Below are positions 1-8,288 of a stretch of DNA of 16,925 nt, in pieces (positions within the stretch are counted from its first letter, which is position 1; each line of letters opens with the position of its first letter). A model generated the notes under the pieces. That model did not search any database, was not told the origin of the DNA, and was given only the letters and a program-made list of their open reading frames with translations. The translations under genes were made by a program, and so were the position numbers. This DNA comes from Verrucomicrobiota bacterium (GTDB taxonomy: Bacteria; Verrucomicrobiota; Verrucomicrobiia; Verrucomicrobiales; Verrucomicrobiaceae), in assembly GCA_021413535.1 (NCBI GenBank), contig JAIOQF010000275.1, positions 1 through 16,925 of the forward strand, in the 5' to 3' direction.

Positions 1-567
1 ATGACGGCGAGAGATTTGAATGCGGTCTGAATCGATTTCATGGTTGTCTATTTTGTTATTTGGTTGGTATCTCCGACTTGTCGTGTCGCACCGTCCTGGA
101 GAATGGACGTGGCGAAATTCAGCATGGCGAATCCGGGATGGTTGTGGGTGTAATTTTTTCGACTCCCCGGATAACGAATGATGAGAATAAGGACGGCAAA
201 ACCAGTTTATGAAGCGTTCATTAAAAATAGTCTAGAAAATATTCGTGAAATTGTGTGCCAATTTTGTTGCAACCCAAGCATGGCATCCGTGAAGAAATTT
301 GATCTCACACTTGGTTGAGAGAGTAGATTCTATCCACGCCTGCGATTAGTAGGACGGGTTTAAAAGGATGCAAGTTATTGGTAATGAATGTTATAAGACC
401 CACCCCCACAGCCAGCCTAGAGACCGGTCCGGGGTAAGCTTCCCTTAATTTTTGAACGCCGGTCGCCCCCTCAAGTCCAACCTCCACGTGCTGGTTGCCA
501 GTTGTAGTGATTCGGCTGTTTTCGGCTCACCGTTTAGAAGGCATCATCCTTAACCAAAGTAATACCT
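1..567. other. Gene-poor left end, no recognisable gene
   Basis: This stretch is visibly more AT-rich than the coding DNA to its right. No open frame in it has a recognisable motif. The longest is a 60-codon minus-strand frame at 305-487 with no signal peptide, no known domain and no ribosome-binding site. A short ATG frame at position 1 stops after nine codons. I could not place a convincing sigma-70 promoter for the gene starting at 568. TTGCCA occurs about 70 bases upstream of its start, but no good -10 box lies at the right distance. It could be a long intergenic region or a decayed gene. Confidence 0.5.
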
Positions 568-1344
568 ATGCGACTCCTAGCTTCCTCTACTTCCATCAGG
601 GCATCTATCATGGCCTCAGTGCTGTTACTATCCTCCTTGGCAGGGAAGGCGCAGACCGCTGTCGAACTCATGGCGAGCGGCGAAGCCTGCGACCTGAAAT
701 TTCAACCGGGTGACGCCCTTAAGTTCTACCTGCCAGCGGAAAAGATGGATCCGGACAACGTGGACATCCTCTTGCACATCGCGCGACAATACCGCCATCT
801 GATGCAGGACGCGACGAAGCCGGAGGAGAAGATCAGGCTCGGCTACATCAGCAAGGACTATGCAGAACGTGCTGTGAAGCTGGCTCCGAATGATTCCGAG
901 GCTCATCTTTCCGTAGCCATCAGCAACGCAAAAATGACACCCATGCTGGGCAACAAACAGAAGCTGGAAGCCTCGCGCCAGGTGAAAGCGGAAGTTGACA
1001 AGGCCATCGCACTTGACCCCAGCAAAGATCTGGCCTGGCATATTCTCGGCTGCTGGCACCAGCGGCTGGCGGATGTCGGCTTCTTCACAAGGGCCATGGC
1101 CAAGGTGGCCTACGGCGGCGTGCCACCAGCCACGAACGACGATGCGCTCAAATGCTTTCAGACGGCCATCAAACTTAATCCGAACCGGCTCATTCATTAC
1201 ATCGAACTCGGCCGCACCTACGCGCAGATGGGGCAGACCAAGGAAGCCCGGCGGTATATTGAGAAGGGCTTGTCGATGCCCGAAGTGGGCAAAGACGACG
1301 CCGAGACCAAGCGCCGCGGGCGCGAGACGATGGGCAAGCTATAG
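568..1344 (+). CDS. Secreted TPR protein resembling the RMD (regulator of microtubule dynamics) family
   Basis: The 258-residue product begins with a probable Sec signal peptide: two arginines, a hydrophobic core around residues 14-25, and a cleavage site after GKAQ near residue 29. The remainder is helical with TPR-like repeats. These include a helix pair ending in LDP at 149-151, a block DLAWHILGCWHQRLADV at 154-170, and a segment LNPNR..HYIELGRTYAQMG at 203-222. The order 'LAWHxLGxW...RAxAKxxYGGxPPAT..ALxCFxxAIxLNPN' is the pattern I associate with RMDN-like TPR proteins. These are known in eukaryotes, and uncharacterised bacterial relatives exist. The function in bacteria is unknown; a periplasmic scaffolding role is inference. 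The gene stands alone, with gaps on both sides. The start is the first ATG that gives a complete signal peptide; an internal ATG at 610 would remove its basic part. Confidence 0.75.
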   Translation: MRLLASSTSIRASIMASVLLLSSLAGKAQTAVELMASGEACDLKFQPGDALKFYLPAEKMDPDNVDILLHIARQYRHLMQDATKPEEKIRLGYISKDYAERAVKLAPNDSEAHLSVAISNAKMTPMLGNKQKLEASRQVKAEVDKAIALDPSKDLAWHILGCWHQRLADVGFFTRAMAKVAYGGVPPATNDDALKCFQTAIKLNPNRLIHYIELGRTYAQMGQTKEARRYIEKGLSMPEVGKDDAETKRRGRETMGKL

Positions 1345-1649
1345 TGGAGGTCGGCGACCTTCCGAATTGATTCATCGAATGCGGGCGCGCTTTAGTTGCT
1401 CACTCAAGGCGGTCTGAACTGCTCTTTGATAATGGTTCAGGGCAGCGGAGTGCCAAAAGTGTTCACTGGCACTAACACCTTGGCTTCCGATTGTTTCGCG
1501 GGTTCCTTTCCGGATTGGGTAATTGGGGCGCGACCCCGCATGTGGCTGCGTTGTCGGCGGAAACAATTCCTTGCTCAGCCCCTCGCCATCAATACGATGC
1601 GCGGATGTTCTCATGAAATGAAAGCCGTGAACGAACATCATCATCACCC
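1345..1649. other. 305-base intergenic gap, nothing recognised
   Basis: An open frame of 85 codons (1396-1653, plus) and one of 91 codons (1372-1647, minus) lie here. Neither has a ribosome-binding site, a signal peptide or a recognisable motif, and each runs to the edge of the next gene. No clear terminator follows the TPR gene, and no clear promoter precedes the oxidoreductase at 1650. Confidence 0.45.
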
Positions 1650-2978
1650 ATGAAACGCCGTCAATTCCTCAACAAAGCCGCCACCGGAGCTGGATTTTTT
1701 CTGCTCCCCAGCGGACTCCGCGCCGGGAAGAATGCCCCCAGCAACAAACTTAACATCGCTCTCATCGGCGTCTGGGGTCGAGGCCTGGCACACTACGACT
1801 CTTTGTCAGAAGAGAATGTGGTGGCGCTCTGCGACGTGAATGAGAAGCGCTTCCCGGACGCCCTGAAACGCTTCCCCAATGCCAAGACGTATGTGGACTG
1901 GCGCAAATGCCTTGAACAAAAGGATCTTGATGCCGTTGTGTGCTGCACCGCCGACCACACGCACGCCTTCGTCGCCAACTGGGCGTTGAATCGCGAACTC
2001 CACGTCTATTGCGAAAAACCGCTCGCCATCAGCGTTAACGAAGCCCGGACCGTCCGCGCGAAATGGCTCACGAAAAAAGGCAAGCTGGCCACGCAGGTCG
2101 GCATGCAACGTCACGCGATGCAGAATTTCAACCGCGTGCGTGAACTCGTGCGCGATGGTGCCATCGGTGACCTCCAAAATGCTTACGCCTGGGGCAACCG
2201 GAAGATTCGCCGTCCCGGCTATCCGGCTGGCGAAGGCGCGCCGCCCGAGGGCTTCAATTATGATTTGTGGATCGGTCCTTCGCCGTATCATGACTACAAT
2301 CCGGCGTATTTCTCAGGCGGCGCTGGTGCGAACTGTCTGCAATGGAACATGTTTTGGGATTTCGGCGCCGGCCAGATTGGCGACATGGGCAGTCACACGA
2401 TGGATCTGCTCTGGAACGCCGTGGACGCCAAGCTGCCAACATCCGCCGAAGCCAAGGGCGAAGCGTTCAACCCCGATGTTACCCCGGTCGAGTGCGAGTC
2501 GCACTTCGAACATCCCGCCAACGACTGGCGCGGTCCTCTCCGCGTCAGCTGGTATCAGGGCGGCGCGATGCCGCGTTCCCCGAAACCCGAGATCGATCTG
2601 ACAAAAATCGGCCACGGCGCGATGTTCAAGGGCTCCAAGGGCTTCCTTATCTCCGACTTCGACTCCCGCATCATCGTGCCCTTCGGCGACACCGCAGACC
2701 TGACTTACTATAAACCGCGCACCAATGAAACGGTGCTGCCGAACATCGGCCACTTTCAGAAGCAGTGGTTCGAGGCCTGCAAAGATCCCAGCAAACCAAC
2801 CGCCTGCGACTTTGAATACAGCGGCAACATGATCGAGCAAATGCTGCTGGGTCTGGTGGCTTATCGAGTCGGCAAGAAAATCTCGTATGACGGTGTTGCG
2901 GGCAAAGTCACCGACTGTCCCGAAGCCAATGAATTACTCGGTCGGAAATACCGCGAGGGCTGGACGCTCGATGGGTGA
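1650..2978 (+). CDS. Tat-exported Gfo/Idh/MocA-family oxidoreductase
   Basis: The 442-residue product starts with a twin-arginine signal (KRRQFLNKA at 2-10, then a hydrophobic stretch), so it is predicted to be exported folded with its nucleotide bound. A Rossmann domain follows. The dinucleotide-binding turn is IALIGVWGRG (36-45), an aspartate (D62) ends the second strand, and the family hallmark CEKPLA lies at 121-126. The C-terminal alpha/beta domain contains GDMGSHTMD (244-252), with D245 and H249 in the usual D-x3-H position. Family members are NAD(P)-dependent sugar or inositol dehydrogenases, or glycoside-cleaving enzymes. Exported versions are very numerous in Verrucomicrobiota and Planctomycetota, where they are linked to polysaccharide breakdown. 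The substrate cannot be read from the sequence. Only 6 bases separate it from panC, so the two are probably co-transcribed although the functions are unrelated. No Shine-Dalgarno is visible before the ATG. Confidence 0.9.
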   Translation: MKRRQFLNKAATGAGFFLLPSGLRAGKNAPSNKLNIALIGVWGRGLAHYDSLSEENVVALCDVNEKRFPDALKRFPNAKTYVDWRKCLEQKDLDAVVCCTADHTHAFVANWALNRELHVYCEKPLAISVNEARTVRAKWLTKKGKLATQVGMQRHAMQNFNRVRELVRDGAIGDLQNAYAWGNRKIRRPGYPAGEGAPPEGFNYDLWIGPSPYHDYNPAYFSGGAGANCLQWNMFWDFGAGQIGDMGSHTMDLLWNAVDAKLPTSAEAKGEAFNPDVTPVECESHFEHPANDWRGPLRVSWYQGGAMPRSPKPEIDLTKIGHGAMFKGSKGFLISDFDSRIIVPFGDTADLTYYKPRTNETVLPNIGHFQKQWFEACKDPSKPTACDFEYSGNMIEQMLLGLVAYRVGKKISYDGVAGKVTDCPEANELLGRKYREGWTLDG

Positions 2979-2984
2979 GAACGG

Positions 2985-3830
2985 ATGCCAAAGCTGCTAC
3001 AAACCATCTCAGAGTTGCGCGAATGGCGCTCCGCGCAAAAATCGCGCGTGGTGTTGGTGCCGACCATGGGTGCCTTGCACGAAGGACATCTCGAGTTGAT
3101 GCGCGAGGCCCGGCGCATCGCGGGAAGCGACGGCTGCGTCGCGGTGAGCATCTTTGTCAATCCGTTGCAGTTTGGTCCCCAGGAAGATTTCGCCAGATAT
3201 CCGCGTGATCTGGAGTCCGATGCCGGCAAATGCCAAAGCGTGGGCGTGGACGTAATTTTTGCGCCCAGCGCGGAGGAAATGTATCCCGCTGATCGTTCGA
3301 TCATCGTGCTGGAAACACGGCTTTCAAAAATTCTCTGCGGTGCCAGCCGGCCCGGTCATTTCGATGGCGTCTGCACCGTGGTGTTGAAACTCTTCAACCT
3401 CATCAATCCGCACGATGCCGTCTTTGGTAAAAAAGATTACCAACAGCTCGCGATCATCAAACGCATGGTGCGGGACTTGAATGTGCCCGTCAAAATCATC
3501 GGCTGTGAAACGGTGCGTGAAAGCGACGGCCTGGCCATGAGTTCGAGAAACCGCTATCTGAATGACGAGGAACGCAGACAAGCACCGGCGATCCGGCAGG
3601 CTCTGCTGAAAGCCCGGGAACACTGGATGAGCGGCGGGCGCAACGCTGAAGTTTTGCAGAAAATATTTACAAATCATCTCAACCAGTTCGCGCCGCTCCA
3701 TCGGCTGGATTACATCGCCTGCGTAGATCGCGCGACGTTGGAACCGCTGAATGAAAAATGTGAAGCCGGTCTGATGGCGACGGCCGTTTACTTTGGCAGC
3801 ACCCGCTTGATCGACAATCTTGAGCTGTAA
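2985..3830 (+). CDS. panC: Pantothenate synthetase (pantoate--beta-alanine ligase)
   Basis: The 281-residue product has the normal length for the family. PanC joins (R)-pantoate to beta-alanine using ATP through a pantoyl-adenylate, the last step of pantothenate synthesis, in the cytoplasm. Visible signatures are PTMGALHEGH (26-35), which contains the HIGH-type nucleotide-binding element; FVNPLQFGPQEDF (57-69); GHFDGV (124-129); VFGKKDYQQL (146-155); and the KMSKS-like loop AMSSRNRYL (184-192). All key segments are intact. It starts 6 bases after the oxidoreductase stop codon, with only a weak GAG-type ribosome-binding site in the overlap, so it is probably translated from the same message. 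No panB or panD is seen nearby. nadB follows after a gap of 50 bases. Confidence 0.97.
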   Translation: MPKLLQTISELREWRSAQKSRVVLVPTMGALHEGHLELMREARRIAGSDGCVAVSIFVNPLQFGPQEDFARYPRDLESDAGKCQSVGVDVIFAPSAEEMYPADRSIIVLETRLSKILCGASRPGHFDGVCTVVLKLFNLINPHDAVFGKKDYQQLAIIKRMVRDLNVPVKIIGCETVRESDGLAMSSRNRYLNDEERRQAPAIRQALLKAREHWMSGGRNAEVLQKIFTNHLNQFAPLHRLDYIACVDRATLEPLNEKCEAGLMATAVYFGSTRLIDNLEL

Positions 3831-3880
3831 CCCGTCGGTCTTGGGCTTGCATCGTGTCCCCATCGCAACGAAAGCCTCTT

Positions 3881-5485
3881 ATGCAGGAATACGACTTCAT
3901 CGTGGTCGGCAGCGGAGCCGCCGGCCTCACGGCCGCGTTGCATGCTTCGCGGCACGGTCGTGTCGCGCTCCTGACAAAAAAATTAGCCCTGGACTCGAAC
4001 TCCGCCTGGGCCCAGGGCGGCATCGCCTGTGTGCAAAGCGGTGAAGATTCCATCGACCAGCATGTATCAGACACGCTGATAGCTGGCGCGGGACTTTGCA
4101 AAGAAGATGTCGTTCGCACCATCGTCAGCGAAGGGCCTGCCCGCATCGCGGAACTGGTGTCGCTCGGTGTTTCATTTGATAAACGCGAGGTCAACGGTCA
4201 CACGGAATTTGATCTCACACGTGAAGGTGGACACACCAAACGCCGGGTGCTGCATCACTTGGACATCACGGGCCGGGAGATGAGTGAAAAGCTCATCGCC
4301 GCGGCGCGCGCGGAAAAGAACATCACATTTCTGGAGCAGCACTATGCCATCGATCTGATCACCACCGGCAAGCTCGGTTTCGCCAGCGAAGATCGCGTCC
4401 TCGGTCTCTATGCACTGGATGAACTCAGTGGAGAAGTGGTGACTTTGCGCAGTGACCGGGTGGTGCTCGCGACCGGAGGCTGCGGTCGCGTTTATCAATA
4501 CACGACCAATCCCATGATCGCGACCGGCGACGGCGTGGCGATGGCCTGGCGCGCAGGCGCGAGCATCGCGGACATGGAGTTCATCCAGTTTCATCCGACC
4601 TGCCTCTATCATCCGCAGCAACGTTCGTTTCTCATCTCTGAAGCGATGCGGGGCGAGGGCGCGGTGCTCGTCGGCAAGGACGGAAAAGAATTTATGCAGC
4701 GTTATGATTCACGCGGTTCGCTCGCGCCGCGCGACATCGTGGCCCGGGCCATCGACCACGAGATCAAGCGCACCGGTGGGCCCTGTGTCTTTCTCGACAT
4801 CACCAAGAAGCCGCGCGATTTCGTCATCGAACATTTTCCCAACATCTATCATACCTGCCTGAGCGTGGGCATCGACATGACCAAGGAGCCGATCCCCGTC
4901 GTGCCAGCGGCGCACTACCAGTGCGGCGGCGTGCGCACCGATGTGAATGGCGCCACCTCCCTGCGCGGTCTGTGCGCCGTGGGAGAAGTCGGTTGCACTG
5001 GCCTGCATGGCGCGAACCGACTTGCGAGCAACTCGCTATTGGAGTGTGTCGTGGTGGCGCATCGCGCGGTGGATCACCTGTTGCTCAAGATGCCGTTGCA
5101 ACGCACGGCCGGGCCGCAACATTATGATCTGCCTGCGTGGCAGAGCGGTCATGCGCAGAGCCTTGATGAGCTGGTCGTCATCTATCACAACTGGGATGAA
5201 ATCCGCCGCCTGATGTGGGACTACGTTTCCATCGTCCGCACCACCAAGCGACTTCAGCGGGCCGCTGCGCGCCTGCGAAATCTGAAGCGCGAGGTGCAGG
5301 AATTTTATTGGAACTTCAGCGTCACCAGCGAAGTGCTGGAGCTGCGCAATCTGGTGGAGACCGCATCCCTCATCGTGGATTGCGCGCTGCGACGCCCCGA
5401 AAGCAGGGGCTTGCATTACACCTTGGATTTTCCGGAGCCGGACAACAGCAAGCCGCCCACAGATACCGTGTTGCGCAGATATTGA
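3881..5485 (+). CDS. nadB: L-aspartate oxidase
   Basis: The 534-residue product matches the usual NadB length. It oxidises L-aspartate to iminoaspartate with FAD, the first step of de novo NAD synthesis. NadA normally uses the product, but no nadA or nadC lies in the window. Motifs run in order: FAD-binding GSGAAGL (10-16), SNSAWAQGGIA (39-49), HTKRRVLHHLDITG (118-131), ATGGCGRVY (197-205), the active-site region EFIQFHPT (233-240), ISEAMRGEGA (252-261), PRDIVARA (283-290), HYQCGGVRTD (345-354) and GLHGANRLASNSL (374-386). The C-terminal helical domain is complete. The frame extends upstream to a GTG at 3854, but the ATG at 3881 gives the canonical N-terminus just before the FAD strand, so I prefer it. 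The distance to the panC stop is then 50 bases, consistent with an operon. Confidence 0.96.
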   Translation: MQEYDFIVVGSGAAGLTAALHASRHGRVALLTKKLALDSNSAWAQGGIACVQSGEDSIDQHVSDTLIAGAGLCKEDVVRTIVSEGPARIAELVSLGVSFDKREVNGHTEFDLTREGGHTKRRVLHHLDITGREMSEKLIAAARAEKNITFLEQHYAIDLITTGKLGFASEDRVLGLYALDELSGEVVTLRSDRVVLATGGCGRVYQYTTNPMIATGDGVAMAWRAGASIADMEFIQFHPTCLYHPQQRSFLISEAMRGEGAVLVGKDGKEFMQRYDSRGSLAPRDIVARAIDHEIKRTGGPCVFLDITKKPRDFVIEHFPNIYHTCLSVGIDMTKEPIPVVPAAHYQCGGVRTDVNGATSLRGLCAVGEVGCTGLHGANRLASNSLLECVVVAHRAVDHLLLKMPLQRTAGPQHYDLPAWQSGHAQSLDELVVIYHNWDEIRRLMWDYVSIVRTTKRLQRAAARLRNLKREVQEFYWNFSVTSEVLELRNLVETASLIVDCALRRPESRGLHYTLDFPEPDNSKPPTDTVLRRY

Positions 5486-5593
5486 GAACGCATCTTCGCG
5501 GCCTGAGTCACATCTCATCCGATTTCATTGCCCGAATGAATACATTGCTTGTATTTTCCAGACATTTCCCAACGCATGATATCCACACACTGG

Positions 5594-5623
5594 TTGCCAA
5601 AGACGGTATTTAAGTGGTAGAAT
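5594..5623 (+). promoter_or_regulatory. Candidate sigma-70 promoter before the secreted DPBB-like gene
   Basis: TTGCCA (5594-5599) and TAGAAT (5618-5623) each match the consensus at five of six positions, with an 18-base spacer. The predicted transcription start, near 5630, lies only a few bases before the first ATG at 5636. If this promoter is used, the message is almost leaderless or translation starts at a later in-frame ATG (5645, 5648 or 5654). Confidence 0.4.
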
Positions 5624-5635
5624 AGGACGACTTTG

Positions 5636-6565
5636 ATGGCGCGAATGATGAGTATGACTAAACCCATAATATACTGGGCCGCGTTCGTTGTTTTTCTTTC
5701 TGCGGGAAACAACGTGCAGGCGCAGAAACAGGCACCGGCCGCTTCAGCCAACATCACCAGTGGCAGCGCCTCCATTGGTGCGCTTTCCATTGCGAACCAG
5801 GTGCCGCCACCTTTATCTTTTCAGGCGCTGCCGCGCGTGTTCGCGCCCACCTTGCCGCGCACGACTTACACCAAGTATCCGTGGAAAACAGATATTGTGG
5901 CCACGGTGTTCTGGGTCGGCGAAGCTTCCACGGCCAACAATCCCACCCCGAATCACAAAAGCTCTTGGGATACATCATGGCAGGCAAATTTCGGCGGCTT
6001 CGATGATCCGGATAAACGGGCGGCGGATTACCGGCCCGCGAATTTCGTGCCCAAGCAAAATCCATTCTATGTCGCTTTGCCTTATAATGATTGCGTAGAT
6101 TACAGCGCAACCAAGCAGGAAGCGGTCAAAGTGATTCCCTGGTTCAAGCAAGTTTTCAAAAAAGGCGGCCAGTCCGTCTGTCGCGATCATTGGGTCGCCA
6201 TTCGTTTCGGCGACCGCATCTGCTACGGGCAATGGAGCGATTGCGGCCCGTTTTTGACCAATGATGCATCGTATGTTTTCGGCGGGGCCCGCCCCGCGAA
6301 TCCGCACAACGATGGCGCGGGCATCGATCTCTCGCCTGCAGTGCGCGATTATCTCGGCTTCAAAAGCGGCGGAAAATGCGACTGGCGTTTCGTGGACATC
6401 CAGGAAATACCCGATGGGCCGTGGAAAAATTTCGGCAGCAACAATCACTTCGTGCAGCAGGCCAGCCAAAGCCAGGACATGCTGGCCTCGCGCCTGGAGG
6501 AACTGCGCCGCCAGCGTGATGAGTGGTTCAAAAAAACCGGGAACGCTGAATTTCAGAAGCGATAA
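5636..6565 (+). CDS. Secreted protein with a double-psi beta-barrel-like signature, function unknown
   Basis: The 309-residue product has a Sec signal peptide (hydrophobic core about 11-24, cleavage after VQAQ at about 30) and a low-complexity Ala/Ser/Pro linker to about residue 75. A Trp/Cys-containing domain then runs to about 258, followed by a charged helical tail (280-309). The domain contains WVAIRFGDR (186-194), WSDCGPF (200-206) and GIDLSPAVRDYLG (229-241). The last two resemble the 'NDRGPF ... IDLSRAAA..LG' signature of RlpA-type double-psi beta-barrels, with Cys replacing the usual Arg. Five cysteines (153, 182, 196, 203, 248) suggest disulphides. Binding to or cleaving peptidoglycan is inference; the segment could also be an unrelated barrel. 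AGGA at 5624-5627 lies 8 bases before the ATG at 5636, which is why I chose this start. The gene converges on the glycosyltransferase, with 24 bases between them. Confidence 0.7.
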   Translation: MARMMSMTKPIIYWAAFVVFLSAGNNVQAQKQAPAASANITSGSASIGALSIANQVPPPLSFQALPRVFAPTLPRTTYTKYPWKTDIVATVFWVGEASTANNPTPNHKSSWDTSWQANFGGFDDPDKRAADYRPANFVPKQNPFYVALPYNDCVDYSATKQEAVKVIPWFKQVFKKGGQSVCRDHWVAIRFGDRICYGQWSDCGPFLTNDASYVFGGARPANPHNDGAGIDLSPAVRDYLGFKSGGKCDWRFVDIQEIPDGPWKNFGSNNHFVQQASQSQDMLASRLEELRRQRDEWFKKTGNAEFQKR

Positions 6566-6589
6566 CCTCGGGCCAGAAGATATCTGCCG

Positions 6590-8209
6590 CTAATTCGCAT
6601 CCGCGTTTTCCGGTTCAGCAGCGGGATCAGGTCGCAGGGGCGGCGCCCAAAAATTCAAGTGCCGGAGAAGATGAACCTTGTAGATCCGTTCGGCATGGTC
6701 GCCGATTGGGCCGCGAATTTCACCAAGCGCATCGATGCTGTCGAACTGGCGTGTCAGTGATACTGGAATCTCTGGCTCGGCCGGTCCGCGCCGATCGACC
6801 GGAATGAAGAGGAGCGCATCGCTGTGTGACCCGGTGAAATCCTCGGGGCCGGGCCAGATTTCATACTGCGACTCCAGCACATCACGATAGACATAGCGGT
6901 AGACGCGAGGCTGCTGGGGCATGTTGAAGGCGAGCTGGCTTGCGTGATCACGATGAGCCAGCACCAGAACAAAAGTGTTTTTCGGCTGGGGAACTTTCTC
7001 CAGAAACCCTCCCGCTTGAATGCCGACCTCTTTCCATCCGCGCAGTCGGAGCAGAGGATCAAATTTGTCATTGCCCGCCAGACCGGCCCAGCCAATGGCG
7101 AAGGGCAGCAAATACATCATGGCAGATAAAATGATGCTGAGCAGCAGTGCAGGCCGGAGCCATCCGCGCATCCGTGTCCAGGGATGGACATGAAGCGCCA
7201 CGCGATCCAGCCAGGCGGCGGCGAGCACCGACGCGCCGAGATAAAACACAGCGGGCCAATTGGGATTTACATTTTGTCTGAATGACAGCAGGGCAAATAT
7301 CATCAGGCCCGGCCCGGAAAAAATCACGAGGTAGCGCTCCTTCACATCGAGCGCGCGCCATTTCCAGATTCCGCCGAACACAGCAGAGATCATCAACACC
7401 CAGGTGATGGGAGTGAATGCCAGCGCCTGAACTCCCAAGAACTCGCCGAAGGTGCCAAGGTGATCAAACAAGCCGGCCGTCTTCTTCGTCGCGAAGTGAT
7501 GGCTCGTGTGCTTCAGCGTCACCCAATCGTGCTGCGCATTCCACCAGACCACGGGCGCGAGAAAAAGCAGAGACACCGAAAGGCAAATCCAGAAGGCTGG
7601 CCGTCGCAGCAGCGTGCGCACAGTTGGATTGAGCGCGCAGTGCAAGATCATAAGGAGCGGAAACACCAGCATCATTTGTTTGCTGAGATGACCGAGTCCG
7701 AGAATAATCGTCAGCAAAATCCATCGCGATGTGTTCGCTGGATTTTCCGTGAGCGACCAGAATACGAGAAGCGCCGCCGTCCAGCAAAGCACGAGCGGGG
7801 CATCAATGGTAAGCAGCAGATTCAGCGCCGCATTGGCCGGTGTAAACGCAGCGAGCAATACGGCGATCAAAGCCGGGCGCGGGCCGAAAAGTTTTTTGGC
7901 GAAAAAATAAAGTAGCACCAGTGATGCCGCGCCCAGAGTCAGCGCGCCGATGCGGATGCCCCATTCGCTGTTGCCGGAAAGGCGGCCTGCGAGACCCATG
8001 AGCCAGCCGATCATGGGCGGCTTGCTGTAGTAGCCCCAATCTAGTTGCCGGCCCCAGTCCCAGTAATAACTTTCATCGCCCGCCAGATCAAACTGCGCCA
8101 CAAAGGGGATGAGATAGAGCAGTCGGAACACGACCAGACCTGCAATCACGCGCATCGCCATGCGCTGAGGATCGCGAGCGCCTGTGAGGGTATCCATGAA
8201 ACCTGCCAT
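6590..8209 (-). CDS. GT39/ArnT-like membrane glycosyltransferase (PMT_2 family)
   Basis: The 539-residue polytopic protein has about ten hydrophobic segments in its first 390 residues and a soluble C-terminal domain. The first periplasmic loop carries DESYYWDWG (45-53), followed by YYSKPPMIGWL (60-70). This is the acidic catalytic loop and following segment typical of GT-C enzymes of the ArnT/PMT_2 type, which transfer a sugar from a polyprenyl-phosphate donor to a lipid or protein. The helix with LLLTIDAPLVLCW (about 130-142) is also typical, including the conserved Asp before a proline. Donor and acceptor cannot be deduced. The start at 8209 or the in-frame ATG at 8197 are both possible. 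The gene is divergent from the MidA methyltransferase with about 80 bases between starts, so the promoters must lie in that short region. Its 3' end faces the DPBB-like gene, and no strong terminator is visible between them. Confidence 0.88.
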   Translation of the reverse strand: MAGFMDTLTGARDPQRMAMRVIAGLVVFRLLYLIPFVAQFDLAGDESYYWDWGRQLDWGYYSKPPMIGWLMGLAGRLSGNSEWGIRIGALTLGAASLVLLYFFAKKLFGPRPALIAVLLAAFTPANAALNLLLTIDAPLVLCWTAALLVFWSLTENPANTSRWILLTIILGLGHLSKQMMLVFPLLMILHCALNPTVRTLLRRPAFWICLSVSLLFLAPVVWWNAQHDWVTLKHTSHHFATKKTAGLFDHLGTFGEFLGVQALAFTPITWVLMISAVFGGIWKWRALDVKERYLVIFSGPGLMIFALLSFRQNVNPNWPAVFYLGASVLAAAWLDRVALHVHPWTRMRGWLRPALLLSIILSAMMYLLPFAIGWAGLAGNDKFDPLLRLRGWKEVGIQAGGFLEKVPQPKNTFVLVLAHRDHASQLAFNMPQQPRVYRYVYRDVLESQYEIWPGPEDFTGSHSDALLFIPVDRRGPAEPEIPVSLTRQFDSIDALGEIRGPIGDHAERIYKVHLLRHLNFWAPPLRPDPAAEPENADAN

Positions 8210-8288
8210 CCGTCATCTTGCGCACATTTGGATGATGTTCAACGTGCGAGGTGCGGATTCACGCGCAATTTACAGCCCGCTAAATTGT

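Noticed and set aside
305..487. 60-codon minus-strand open frame in the gene-poor left end
   Set aside because: No ribosome-binding site, no motif and no supporting neighbours; length is within chance expectation.
1396..1653. 85-codon plus-strand frame ending in a His run before the oxidoreductase
   Set aside because: No recognisable domain or start signal; the histidines come from CATCAT repeats at the gene boundary.
3854..3880. GTG start 9 codons upstream for nadB
   Set aside because: The extra residues are not typical of NadB, whose N-terminus normally begins a few residues before the FAD-binding strand, as it does from the ATG at 3881.
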